A stretch of 10,348 nt of DNA, taken from positions 1-10,348 of the forward strand of contig JAVEZE010000099.1 in the NCBI GenBank assembly GCA_034003145.1, given 5' to 3'. Every line of letters begins with the position of its first letter. Positions within the stretch are counted from its first letter, which is position 1. The notes beneath the pieces were generated by a model, which saw only the letters and a list, made by a program, of their open reading frames with translations, did not search any database and was not told the DNA's origin. The stretch comes from JACKPD01 sp034003145 (GTDB lineage Bacteria > Spirochaetota > Spirochaetia > CADAEX01). The position numbers and the translations under genes were made by a program. This document shows, piece after piece, positions 1 to 6,472 of the stretch.

Positions 1-667
1 TATCTATATATGTCCAGTGGCCGCCTGAAATTGTACCTCCGGAATATGTAAAATTTTCTCCATCTGATGTGGATTTTATCAGTCTGTTCCACCCTTCAAA
101 TATTGTAACATTATCAAAGCTGTAGGTCTCTCCTGAATCTGATCGTGTCCCGTCAAGAGTTGTTTTTGCGGTGGAATACCAGTAAATATACCATTCCGCC
201 GGCCATGCGCTGAAATTGCCAAATGCGATATCATCGTTGTTATAATCACCAGCTCCAGCTCGAACTTCAATAATGGCTGTAGTAATTTCTGCTGCGGGAT
301 TACTCGATGTTAAACCGCTTCCCCCTGCAGTACTAAAAAGATGATCAAGATGTGTTGTTCCGCTGTAACTAATATTAAGCTCTTCATTGCCATCTTCATC
401 GGAAGCATAAGGAGTGTCATCACTTCCGTCCTGTAGTTCAAAAACCGTATAGGTGGCCTCTAGTGGATTTGTAAAGGAAGAACCTGCCCAGTCATCAATA
501 TTGGGAGGGGTAAATGTCCGGTCAACCGTGCCTGAAAGCGTAAGGGTATTTCCCAGTTTTGTCGCTTCGCTGCCGCTATCGTCATCGCCGCTTGAATTGT
601 CGCAGGAGATTAATAATCCAAAGCCAAGAAGAAAAATTATAGCCAATAAAAGAGTAATCTTTTTCAT
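1..667 (-). CDS. Putative lipoprotein, C-terminus cut by the window edge
   Basis: An open frame runs leftward from an ATG at 667-665 to the window edge without a stop (222 codons visible). The N-terminus is a lipoprotein signal: MKK, a hydrophobic core to about residue 20, then lipobox L-I-S-C with the lipidated cysteine at residue 22. An acidic, Ser/Gly-rich linker (CDNSSGDDDSGS) follows. In E. coli an Asp right after the cysteine favours inner-membrane retention; that rule may not hold here. The rest is rich in Thr, Ser, Gly and aromatic residues (for example EWYIYWYSTAK and EGWNRLI), which looks like a secreted beta-rich domain. I recognise no family. AAGGA seven bases before the ATG is the ribosome site. 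The gene lies downstream of, and on the same strand as, the AraC regulator, 143 bp away, so regulation by it is possible but unproven. I am confident of a lipoprotein, with function unknown. Confidence 0.85.
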   Translation of the reverse strand, partial: MKKITLLLAIIFLLGFGLLISCDNSSGDDDSGSEATKLGNTLTLSGTVDRTFTPPNIDDWAGSSFTNPLEATYTVFELQDGSDDTPYASDEDGNEELNISYSGTTHLDHLFSTAGGSGLTSSNPAAEITTAIIEVRAGAGDYNNDDIAFGNFSAWPAEWYIYWYSTAKTTLDGTRSDSGETYSFDNVTIFEGWNRLIKSTSDGENFTYSGGTISGGHWTYID

Positions 668-690
668 AAAGCCGTCCTTGATCTTTATTT

Positions 691-709
691 CTTCAATGAT
701 AAATTGAAG
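691..709. repeat. Short inverted repeat in the lipoprotein gene leader
   Basis: CTTCAAT (691-697) and ATTGAAG (703-709) are perfect complements around a 5-base loop, 24 bp upstream of the lipoprotein start. No T-run follows on the minus strand, so it does not look like an intrinsic terminator. It could be an operator or a leader hairpin. In such AT-rich sequence chance is a real alternative. Confidence 0.35.
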
Positions 710-745
710 TTTAATAAATCCTATATTCACGCCAGGTCTCCTGTC

Positions 746-767
746 GTCCCATAATGCAAAATGGGAC
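746..767. repeat. Inverted repeat between the AraC gene and the lipoprotein gene
   Basis: GTCCCAT (746-752) and ATGGGAC (761-767) are perfect 7-base complements separated by 8 bases, 44 bp beyond the AraC stop codon and about 80 bp before the lipoprotein start. Neither strand has a U-tract directly after the stem, so this is not a standard terminator. It may be an operator or an mRNA-end hairpin. No confident promoter for the lipoprotein gene was found in 668-810. Confidence 0.4.
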
Positions 768-810
768 TTCAAAAAAGATAAATAATGATTGGGTCTTAAG
801 ATGAGTTTAA

Positions 811-1932
811 TTAATCTGCTGCGGCATCAGATTGTTTGACATATTCAGAAGGAGTCATTCCCATATTTTCCCTGAATAATCTGTTAAACGTGCTTTTTGA
901 AGGAAATCCCGCTTCAAATGCAAGATCAAGAATAGATTTATTTTTATGCGCTCCATTTTTAATCCGGTATTTAAAGTATTCAAGACGTTTTGAGTTAAGG
1001 AAAGTCCTGAAGCTTACCTTGCAGCATTGGTTAATAGCATAGGAGAGGCGGTTGGGATGTACCTTGAACTCAGAGGCAAGGTCTGAAATTACAAGATCGG
1101 GATTTTGCCAGGCTCCGTCATTAAACCGCTTCTCTATTTTATCCATCAGATATCTGCACTCAATATCAGAACACAATTGTACAACAGGGCATTTGCCTGC
1201 TTTTTCATGCTCACCATACTCAGGAAAGGAGATATCAGGAGCTGCCAATAAAAGAAAAGAAATACCGTAAATAAGCACGGCCATTGTTATTGACAGAATC
1301 AGAAACGGCCATGCTGTTTTATTCAACATGTGCCGGGAAACTGAAGGTAACACTGCAACATAGGCAAATGATGTCAGCACTATGGACGGGATAATTACCA
1401 GAGATCTGATCCAGAAACGTTTTACACCAGAGAGCCGCTCTGACTTTTTACCGAAAGCAATACGTCCTGAAACAACCAGATATATTATATTGACAAGTAC
1501 TTTTAACCCGTTTCTTACAGGCAGCCACAGTGGCGGATTTCCGGAAAATACATTGTTTAGAAAAAGTTCATATTCACCACTGTCCATTGTATACAGGGTA
1601 AATGAAACAGCCAGTACCTCAAGTAAATAAGGGAGAAAATGGATAAACAGAAATTTTGGAGGATTTAATTTGTCGCTTACCAATTCCCTGATATACCACC
1701 AGATTAAAAAGCTGAAGAGAAAAGGGAGGGGGGATGTCATTGGATAAATCCAGGGATATGAGAGCAGTATCTCCGGTTTCCACGTTGGTATTGTTGCAAG
1801 CCGCAGCGAGAAAACTATTAAAAGAAGGGCAAGCGGCAAGTTTTTACGGTGCCTGAACCTGAAGAGAATAGAAAGGAGGATTAACGTCCCGTGAATGCCT
1901 CCTGTCGCAGCTATGATAGTGAGGATTCGCAT
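811..1932 (-). CDS. Membrane-anchored AraC-family transcriptional regulator
   Basis: A 373-residue protein in two parts. Residues 1 to about 235 hold roughly seven hydrophobic segments (for example ATGGIHGTLILLSILF near the start and FLILSITMAVLIYGISFLLL near 210-230), with basic or polar turns between them. A cytoplasmic linker follows. From about residue 263 to 368 there is an AraC DNA-binding domain with two helix-turn-helix units. The first is around LVISDLASEFKVHPNRLSYA, and the second around ILDLAFEAGFPSKSTFNRLF with the family ending MGMTPSEYV. Such proteins are thought to sense an envelope or extracellular signal and bind DNA from the membrane; the ligand is unknown. The ATG at 1932 has no Shine-Dalgarno site, and a TATAAT ends only 6 bases upstream, which suggests leaderless translation. 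AGGAGG inside codons 10-12 has no usable start after it. A broken second copy of the gene's 5' part lies at 2546-2662. The lipoprotein gene downstream is a plausible target. Confidence 0.9.
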   Translation of the reverse strand: MRILTIIAATGGIHGTLILLSILFRFRHRKNLPLALLLIVFSLRLATIPTWKPEILLSYPWIYPMTSPLPFLFSFLIWWYIRELVSDKLNPPKFLFIHFLPYLLEVLAVSFTLYTMDSGEYELFLNNVFSGNPPLWLPVRNGLKVLVNIIYLVVSGRIAFGKKSERLSGVKRFWIRSLVIIPSIVLTSFAYVAVLPSVSRHMLNKTAWPFLILSITMAVLIYGISFLLLAAPDISFPEYGEHEKAGKCPVVQLCSDIECRYLMDKIEKRFNDGAWQNPDLVISDLASEFKVHPNRLSYAINQCCKVSFRTFLNSKRLEYFKYRIKNGAHKNKSILDLAFEAGFPSKSTFNRLFRENMGMTPSEYVKQSDAAAD

Positions 1933-2004
1933 TGGTCTATTATAAAACAGATATAAGGATAATGAACCTTCAATTTTTTAATCCGGATTTGGATCAGGGT
2001 ATGA
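1894..2004. repeat. Direct repeat, copy 1: AraC 5' end and promoter
   Basis: This segment covers the first 39 bases of the AraC gene, its promoter and about 70 bp upstream. It recurs in the same orientation at 2624-2735 with three substitutions and one inserted base, about 96% identity by eye. The two copies bracket the toxin-antitoxin module. Confidence 0.95.
1939..1966 (-). promoter_or_regulatory. Probable promoter of the AraC gene, giving a leaderless mRNA
   Basis: On the minus strand TTCATT (1966-1961), a 16-base spacer and a perfect TATAAT (1944-1939) form a sigma70-type promoter. With usual spacing transcription would begin at about 1932, the A of the AraC ATG. The absence of any Shine-Dalgarno site fits this. 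The -10 box is strong and the -35 box weak. Confidence 0.55.
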
Positions 2005-2043
2005 TAAACTGCTTAACAATGCTGTTTTGTTTAATTTATCATC

Positions 2044-2298
2044 TTATCTGTAGACATCATTGCGATGTTTTACTCTTATGATTTCAATAAGAAGTTCGTT
2101 ATCATAAAGATTGTAAATAACTCTGTAATTTCCAATTCTTATTCGGTATGTCAGTTTTGCACCAACGAGTTTTTTATATCCTTTAGGATAAGGATTCAAA
2201 GCAAGTGACTTTATAGACTTAATAATCAGGATTTGTTTCTTTTGAGGTATTTTTTTTAACTCTTTTACTGCAGATTTCTTGAAAAGAATTTTATACAT
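2044..2298 (-). CDS. Type II toxin, RelE/ParE superfamily
   Basis: An 84-residue basic protein with the layout of the RelE/ParE fold: start MYKILFKKSAVKELKKIP, a lysine-rich helical pair, then LVGAKLTYRIRIGNYRVIYNLYD and the last strand LLIEIIRVKHRNDVYR. The pattern Y-R-I-R-x-G-x-Y-R-V-I-Y and the C-terminal V-K-H-R-x-D-V-Y are typical of RelE-type mRNA interferases. RelE members cut mRNA in the ribosome, while ParE members poison gyrase. The motif set favours the RelE/YoeB side, but I cannot settle this from sequence alone. The length is normal for the family. It starts 4 bp after the antitoxin stop codon with a weak AGGTG before the ATG, so it is probably translationally coupled to the antitoxin. 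The gene appears intact. Confidence 0.9.
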   Translation of the reverse strand: MYKILFKKSAVKELKKIPQKKQILIIKSIKSLALNPYPKGYKKLVGAKLTYRIRIGNYRVIYNLYDNELLIEIIRVKHRNDVYR

Positions 2299-2302
2299 GC
2301 AC

Positions 2303-2488
2303 CTAAAGCCCTAATTCTTTTTCAACTTCTTCTAATGTGAAGGTTTCTTCATTTCTCCGTTGTGCTACAACTGCGAGATCTTCAAGGTCTTCAAGAAGTT
2401 CATAGAATTCTTCTATAGGTAAAATAACTTCTGTTTTCTCGCCTTTGCTATTAGTGATATATTTAAGATTTAATGCCTGTATTTCCAT
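2303..2488 (-). CDS. Antitoxin of the RelE/ParE-type module (Phd/YefM or RelB-like)
   Basis: A 61-residue acidic protein. The N-terminal part (ALNLKYITNSKGEKTEVILP) resembles the short Phd/YefM-like antitoxins that begin with a beta strand and a conserved LPIEEFYELLEDLEDLA helix. The C-terminal part (RRNEETFTLEEVEKELGL) is the charged tail that usually wraps the toxin. Such antitoxins neutralise the toxin and repress their own operon. The start is well supported by GGAGGT six bases before the ATG, with a TATAAT box at 2514-2509. Antitoxin-first order and the 4 bp gap to the toxin are classic for type II modules. The exact family name is less certain than the role. Confidence 0.85.
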   Translation of the reverse strand: MEIQALNLKYITNSKGEKTEVILPIEEFYELLEDLEDLAVVAQRRNEETFTLEEVEKELGL

Positions 2489-2492
2489 ATCT

Positions 2493-2514
2493 ATACCTCC
2501 ATACTATGATTATA
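2493..2514 (-). promoter_or_regulatory. -10 box and ribosome site of the toxin-antitoxin operon
   Basis: On the minus strand a perfect TATAAT (2514-2509) lies upstream of GGAGGT, which is followed by six bases and the antitoxin ATG. I see no convincing -35 hexamer 16-18 bases upstream. The promoter may therefore be weak, or helped by the duplicated AraC promoter further upstream. Confidence 0.5.
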
Positions 2515-2545
2515 CTTTAATTTTTGCTTTTTGTGGTGAAAGAGT

Positions 2546-2662
2546 ATAAAGCAAAGAAATGTGAAAAAGCACAGCCATTGTTATTGACAGAGTCGAAATG
2601 AACCTGTTGTTTTATCCATCTTAAATGCCTCCTGTCGCAGTTATGATAGTGAGGATTCGCAT
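2546..2662 (-). pseudogene. Broken fragment of a second AraC-gene copy
   Basis: From the ATG at 2662 the frame reads MRILTIITATGGI and then TAA, against MRILTIIAATGGIHG in the intact gene. After a few unrelated bases the sequence resumes similarity to an internal part of the intact gene (about 1249-1329), around the stretch coding SITMAVL, at about 80% identity and with a 2-base deletion. Roughly 570 bp of the gene between these parts is missing, as is everything beyond about nucleotide 684. This is a tandem-duplicate remnant, not a coding gene. The similarity is strongest from 2567; the AT-rich edge to 2546 is uncertain. Confidence 0.85.
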
Positions 2663-2735
2663 TGGTCTATTATAAAACAGATATAAGGATAATGTAACCT
2701 TCTATTTTTTAATCCGGATTTGGGTCAGGGTATGA
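2624..2735. repeat. Direct repeat, copy 2: AraC 5' end and promoter
   Basis: Partner of 1894-2004 in the same orientation. Differences seen are one C/T change in the coding part, an extra T after AATG, one A/T change and one A/G change. It keeps the perfect TATAAT (2674-2669 on the minus strand). The spacer is kept, but the inserted base turns the -35 into TACATT. Confidence 0.95.
2669..2696 (-). promoter_or_regulatory. Duplicated AraC promoter pointing into the toxin-antitoxin module
   Basis: TACATT (2696-2691), a 16-base spacer and TATAAT (2674-2669) face leftward. With the full-length gene gone, transcription from here would cross the remnant and enter the antitoxin gene about 180 bp downstream. 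Activity is inferred from sequence alone. Confidence 0.4.
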
Positions 2736-2767
2736 GAATCTGATAAAATCCAATAATTCCAGTCTGA

Positions 2768-2823
2768 TTGATTAAATATTGCAAAAAATACTAATATTAT
2801 GAGTATATTTGATTAATGAGGAG
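2768..2823 (+). promoter_or_regulatory. Candidate promoter and ribosome site of gpmI
   Basis: TTGATT (2768-2773), an 18-base spacer and TAATAT (2792-2797) are a plausible but weak sigma70 promoter in AT-rich DNA. The clear element is GAGGAG at 2818-2823, six bases before the ATG at 2830. It fixes the start there rather than at the in-frame TTG at 2809. Confidence 0.4.
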
Positions 2824-2829
2824 ATTTGT

Positions 2830-4479
2830 ATGCTTAAACCGCTTGAAATAAATAACAGATTCAAAAAAAGAAAAGGGCCTGTTCTGCTCGTCATTATGGA
2901 CGGTGTAGGATTTGGTAAATATAAGGAAGGGGATGCTGTACTAAACTCACTGACGCCTCACCTTGATAATCTGATAAAAAAATACCCATTTACAAAGCTT
3001 AAAGCCCACGGGAAAGCTGTGGGACTGCCGTCTGATGATGATATGGGAAACAGCGAAGTAGGGCACAACGCAATGGGCTGCGGCAGGGTATTTTCGCAAG
3101 GAGCAATGCTGGTCTCAGATTCAATAAAAACCGGCAGGATGTTTGAAGGGGCAACCTGGAAAAAACTTGTTTCAAATATTGTTCCAACAGGAAAAACACT
3201 TCATTTTATAGGCCTCTTTTCTGACGGCAATGTCCACAGCCATATGGACCATCTTAAAGCAATGATTGAAAAAGCAAAGGATGATAAGGTCTCCCGCGTA
3301 AGGGTTCACATACTTCTTGACGGAAGGGATGTGGGCGAGACTTCCGCGCTTGAATATATCAATCCCTTTGAAGAGTATCTTGGCAGCCTTAAAAGCCCAT
3401 CCTTTGACTGCGCTATCGCATCAGGCGGAGGAAGGATGGCAATAACGATGGACAGATACGGGGCTAACTGGAAAATGGTAGAGGATGGCTGGAAGACACA
3501 TGTGCTTGGAGAGGGGCGGATGTTTAAATCGGCAAAAGAGGCGGTTGAGACATTGAGATCTGAAACCGGCGCGATAGATCAGGATATAAAGCCGTTTATT
3601 ATTGAAAAAGAGGGGAAAGCAGCCGGAACTATCGAAGACGGAGATTCAGTTATATTCTTCAATTTCAGGGGAGACAGGGCACTTGAAATAACAGAAGCTT
3701 TTGAGAAAAAAGATTTTAATAAATTTGACAGAAAAAGATACCCTGATGTCCAGTACGCTGGAATGATGGAGTATGACGGGGATCTGCATGTTCCGGCTCA
3801 ATATCTTGTTGAACCTCCGTCAATCGACAGGACAATGGGTGAATATCTTGCATCTTCGGGGGTTAAAACACTTGCGATAAGCGAGACCCAGAAGTACGGC
3901 CATGTAACCTATTTTTTCAACGGCAACAGGACAGGAAAGTTTGATGAAAAACTTGAAGATTATGTTGAAATACTATCTGATGTTGTACCGTTTGAGGAAA
4001 GGCCGTGGATGAAATGCGCCGACATTACTGATAAAGTTATCGATGCACTTAAATCGGGCGAGTATGATTATATAAGGCTTAATTTCCCAAACGGCGACAT
4101 GGTGGGGCACACAGGAATCTATGAGGCAGTAGTTTGCTCGATGGAAGCGCTTGACCTGTGTCTTGGGAGGCTGATCAAGGCAGTAACTGAAACATCAGGG
4201 GTGATGGTTGTAACAGCAGATCACGGAAATGCTGATGATATGTATGAGCATGATAAAAATGGCGTAGTTAAAATCAAGGAAAACGGGAAACCCAGGGCAA
4301 AAACTTCCCACTCGCTTAATCCTGTTCCATGTGTTGTATATGATCCTGATTACGAGGGCGAATATGATAAAAAGCTTAATGAGGGGCTTGGAATCAGCTC
4401 GATAGCCGCCACATGTATAGAACTTTTAGGTTTTAAAGCGCCTGAGGATTATGACAATTCAGTTTTAAACTGGAAATAA
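2830..4479 (+). CDS. gpmI: 2,3-bisphosphoglycerate-independent phosphoglycerate mutase
   Basis: This enzyme interconverts 3- and 2-phosphoglycerate in glycolysis and gluconeogenesis, in the cytoplasm, with two divalent metals (usually Mn) and a phosphoserine intermediate. Visible motifs of the alkaline-phosphatase superfamily are VIMDGVGFG near residue 22 (metal Asp24), DDDMGNSEVGHNAMGCGR with the catalytic Ser at about 75, LLDGRDVGE, GGGRMAITMDR, FFNFRGDRALEIT, and the C-terminal metal site VTADHGNADDM followed by TSHSLNPVP. At 549 residues it is longer than the usual ~510. Extra sequence includes a lysine-rich N-terminal lead and an insert before TSHSLNPVP. The ATG at 2830 is preferred because GAGGAG sits six bases upstream; an in-frame TTG at 2809 would add seven residues with no such site. 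asd follows 119 bp downstream on the same strand with no clear terminator between, so cotranscription is possible. Confidence 0.96.
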   Translation: MLKPLEINNRFKKRKGPVLLVIMDGVGFGKYKEGDAVLNSLTPHLDNLIKKYPFTKLKAHGKAVGLPSDDDMGNSEVGHNAMGCGRVFSQGAMLVSDSIKTGRMFEGATWKKLVSNIVPTGKTLHFIGLFSDGNVHSHMDHLKAMIEKAKDDKVSRVRVHILLDGRDVGETSALEYINPFEEYLGSLKSPSFDCAIASGGGRMAITMDRYGANWKMVEDGWKTHVLGEGRMFKSAKEAVETLRSETGAIDQDIKPFIIEKEGKAAGTIEDGDSVIFFNFRGDRALEITEAFEKKDFNKFDRKRYPDVQYAGMMEYDGDLHVPAQYLVEPPSIDRTMGEYLASSGVKTLAISETQKYGHVTYFFNGNRTGKFDEKLEDYVEILSDVVPFEERPWMKCADITDKVIDALKSGEYDYIRLNFPNGDMVGHTGIYEAVVCSMEALDLCLGRLIKAVTETSGVMVVTADHGNADDMYEHDKNGVVKIKENGKPRAKTSHSLNPVPCVVYDPDYEGEYDKKLNEGLGISSIAATCIELLGFKAPEDYDNSVLNWK

Positions 4480-4537
4480 CAGAACTTCGCAGGTACAGAA
4501 TAAGTGTGAAATAAATAAAAATTAAAACGCAGTGATA

Positions 4538-4592
4538 TTCAATAATTTGAGCAATTATATTATATATGTATCTGTAATTTTTAATTCAGGAG
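4538..4592 (+). promoter_or_regulatory. Possible asd promoter, and asd ribosome site
   Basis: TTCAAT (4538-4543), a 17-base spacer and TATATA (4561-4566) could be a promoter, but the region is so AT-rich that this is weak. AGGAG at 4588-4592, six bases before the ATG at 4599, is a clear ribosome site. Confidence 0.3.
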
Positions 4593-4598
4593 AATTTA

Positions 4599-5717
4599 AT
4601 GTTGAAAATTGGTTTTGTAGGCTACAGGGGGATGGTTGGATCTGTCCTCATGAAAAGAATGGTTGAAGAGGGCGATTTTAACGGATTTGAGAAGGTTTTT
4701 TTCTCAACTTCACAGACAGGGAAAAATGCTGTAATAGCAGGCGGTATTGAAACAGGCATCATGGAAGATGCTGAAAATATAGATAAACTTAAACAGATGG
4801 ATATAGTAGTAACATGCCAGGGAGGCAGCTACACTGAAAAAGTATATCCAGCTCTTATGGCCTCCGGCTGGAAGGGATACTGGATTGATGCTGCATCAAC
4901 ATTGAGGATGAATAATGACAGCATAATTGTTCTTGATCCTGTAAACAGGCAGGTAATTGATAAGGGACTAAAAGAGGGGATCAAATGCTTTGTGGGCGGC
5001 AACTGCACAGTAAGCCTTATGCTGATGGGATTAAACGGCCTTTTCCGGAACAACCTTGTTGAATGGGTAAGTTCCATGACTTATCAGGCTTCCTCCGGCG
5101 CAGGGGCGAAAAACATGAAAGAACTTCTTGCCCAGATGGCCTCTCTTGGAAGCGCCGCCGGTGAGATGATATATGACCCCGCATCAGCGATTCTTGAGGT
5201 AGACAGGCTTGTTACAGATAAAATGAAAGAGAGCAGCTTTCCTGTTGATAATTTCAAAGTGCCTCTTGCCGGAAGCGTAATTCCCTGGATAGATAAAAAG
5301 CTTGATAACGGGCAGTCAAAAGAGGAGTGGAAAGGGGCAGCTGAAACCAACAAGATACTTATGACAAAAAAACAGATCCCAATTGACGGCATTTGCGTAA
5401 GGGTTGGAGTTATGAGATGCCACAGCCAGGGGATAACAATAAAGTTGGCCAAAGATATTCCGCTTGATGATATCTACAATATTATTGCCTCAGATAACGA
5501 ATGGGTAAAGGTGGTTCCCAATGATGTTGAAAACTCGATCAGGGAACTTACACCTGCCGCCGTATCAGGCACACTTACTGTACCGGTAGGAAGGATCAGA
5601 AAGATGAATATCGGCCCTGAATATCTTACCCTGTTTACAGTAGGCGATCAGCTTTTGTGGGGTGCAGCTGAACCTGTAAGGAGAATGCTTAATATAGCGA
5701 TTGATCATCTGGGATAA
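4599..5717 (+). CDS. asd: Aspartate-semialdehyde dehydrogenase
   Basis: This enzyme reduces L-4-aspartyl phosphate with NADPH to aspartate-4-semialdehyde, the branch point to lysine/diaminopimelate, threonine and methionine. At 372 residues it matches the Gram-negative, E. coli-like class (about 367). The Rossmann motif GYRGMVGS is at residues 8-15. The catalytic cysteine is Cys136 in GGNCTVSLML. The substrate-binding and acid-base pair is Arg268/His275 in VRVGVMRCHSQG. SSGAGAKNMKELL (165-177) and the C-terminal GDQLLWGAAEPVRRML also fit this class. The start is supported by AGGAG six bases upstream. A hairpin and T-tract follow the gene directly. It is chromosomal housekeeping with no sign of transfer. 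No partner gene of the aspartate pathway (lysC, dapA) is in view. Confidence 0.97.
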   Translation: MLKIGFVGYRGMVGSVLMKRMVEEGDFNGFEKVFFSTSQTGKNAVIAGGIETGIMEDAENIDKLKQMDIVVTCQGGSYTEKVYPALMASGWKGYWIDAASTLRMNNDSIIVLDPVNRQVIDKGLKEGIKCFVGGNCTVSLMLMGLNGLFRNNLVEWVSSMTYQASSGAGAKNMKELLAQMASLGSAAGEMIYDPASAILEVDRLVTDKMKESSFPVDNFKVPLAGSVIPWIDKKLDNGQSKEEWKGAAETNKILMTKKQIPIDGICVRVGVMRCHSQGITIKLAKDIPLDDIYNIIASDNEWVKVVPNDVENSIRELTPAAVSGTLTVPVGRIRKMNIGPEYLTLFTVGDQLLWGAAEPVRRMLNIAIDHLG

Positions 5718-5738
5718 ATCACAGAAGCTTTTTTGCAG

Positions 5739-5788
5739 CTGCCTTTTTGAAAGCATCAGAATATAAAGCTTTGAAAAGGCAGTTTTTA
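5739..5788 (+). terminator. Intrinsic terminator after asd
   Basis: CTGCCTTTT at 5739-5747 pairs with AAAAGGCAG at 5774-5782. The stem continues through GAAAGC/GCTTT with one bulge around an AT-rich loop, and TTTTT follows at 5783-5787. On the plus strand this is a good rho-independent terminator. The T-tract overlaps the stop codon of the convergent RCK gene. Read on the other strand the hairpin is not followed by U residues, so it works in one direction only. Confidence 0.8.
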
Positions 5789-6472
5789 TATATAGGTCTG
5801 TAATCTTAACATATCTTCTTTTTTCCCCATCATGACAAGAACATCCCTCTCTTCAAGTATTTCTGTCGGCAGGGGATTGAAAATCATCTCGCCGCTGTGC
5901 TTTTTTATCAGGACAATAATTACCCCGTAATCCCTTCTTAGATTGGATTGTATAAGGTTTTTTCCCGTCAGAGGGGAGCCGGAACTAACGACAGATTCCT
6001 CCATCTGCAGTTCCAGATTGTTTTCAAGTGTCGCGATATCGATGAAGTCCACGACAGTCGGTTTGATAAGAATCTGGGCCATTCTTTTTCCGCCTATTAA
6101 ATATGGAGAGAGAATCCGTGTGGCACCTGCTCTTTTAAGTTTTATCTCATTTTTTTCTTCGGAAGCTCTTGCAAGTATAAAAATATCCGGATTAAGCTCC
6201 CTTGCCGTAAGTGTTATAAAAACATTATCAGAATCTGATTTTACAGTAATAACTATGGCTTTTGCCTTTTTTATTCCTGCTCTGATAAGTGAATTGTCAA
6301 GTGTGGCATCAAGTGGTAAAGAGATGTTTTTGTCATACTCAAGCTCTTCATAAACTTTGTCGTCATTTTCAAGTATCACATTTTTCATCTTTCGTGCGTT
6401 AAGCTCATCAACAATAATTTTCCCTATAGTACCGTATCCGCAGATTATGTAATGATCTGATATTCTTTTTAT
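5786..6472 (-). CDS. RCK (TrkA-N/TrkA-C) domain of a K+ channel, in the -1 frame to its channel half
   Basis: The frame encodes 228 residues after the shift site and is the cytoplasmic regulator of the channel encoded just upstream. It opens IKRISDHYIICGYGTIG, the first Rossmann strand with the GxGxxG nucleotide-binding loop. It continues through LDATLDNSLIRAGIKKAKA, SDSDNVFITLTARELNPD and RAGATRILSPYLIGGKRMA, the TrkA-N signature. From about residue 150 of this part a TrkA-C domain follows (SGSPLTGKNLIQSNLRRDYG to the end). The first possible start codon, an ATG at 6388, lies beyond the GxGxxG loop, and no ATG, GTG or TTG precedes it in this frame. Independent translation would therefore lose the ligand site. 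The intact domain needs a -1 shift from the channel frame at 6472-6479, giving a 327-residue fusion of normal family length. RCK domains gate K+ channels in response to nucleotides or Ca2+; the ligand here is unknown. Confidence 0.9.
   Translation of the reverse strand: MKRISDHYIICGYGTIGKIIVDELNARKMKNVILENDDKVYEELEYDKNISLPLDATLDNSLIRAGIKKAKAIVITVKSDSDNVFITLTARELNPDIFILARASEEKNEIKLKRAGATRILSPYLIGGKRMAQILIKPTVVDFIDIATLENNLELQMEESVVSSGSPLTGKNLIQSNLRRDYGVIIVLIKKHSGEMIFNPLPTEILEERDVLVMMGKKEDMLRLQTYI

Larger units (their letters stand above)
2489..2829. other. 341 bp without an intact gene
   Basis: Right to left this stretch holds the gpmI promoter region and ribosome site (about 2768-2823), the second copy of the AraC promoter segment (2624-2735), a decayed AraC gene fragment (about 2546-2662) and the toxin-antitoxin -10 box. 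No RNA gene, terminator hairpin or conserved small protein was seen. A 12-codon ORF inside the remnant begins at about 2618 after AGGAGG but has no recognisable product. Confidence 0.7.

Noticed and set aside
453..707. 84-codon plus-strand open frame over the lipoprotein gene
   Set aside because: It is antisense to a frame with a clear lipoprotein signal peptide, and has no ribosome site or domain of its own.
2009..2035. Possible terminator hairpin after the toxin gene (AAACTGC with GCTGTTT)
   Set aside because: The stem has a central mismatch and is short, and no convincing U-tract follows in the direction of the toxin gene.
2583..2620. 12-codon ORF (MDKTTGSFRLCQ) after AGGAGG in the AraC remnant
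   Set aside because: It arises from decayed AraC sequence and has no counterpart in the intact copy. A leader peptide cannot be excluded but is unsupported.
5084..5452. 122-codon open frame antisense to asd
   Set aside because: It lies wholly inside asd on the opposite strand, has no ribosome site and a composition typical of a shadow frame.
5943..6353. 136-codon plus-strand open frame across the RCK region
   Set aside because: It is a shadow of the RCK domain, whose own frame carries clear family motifs.
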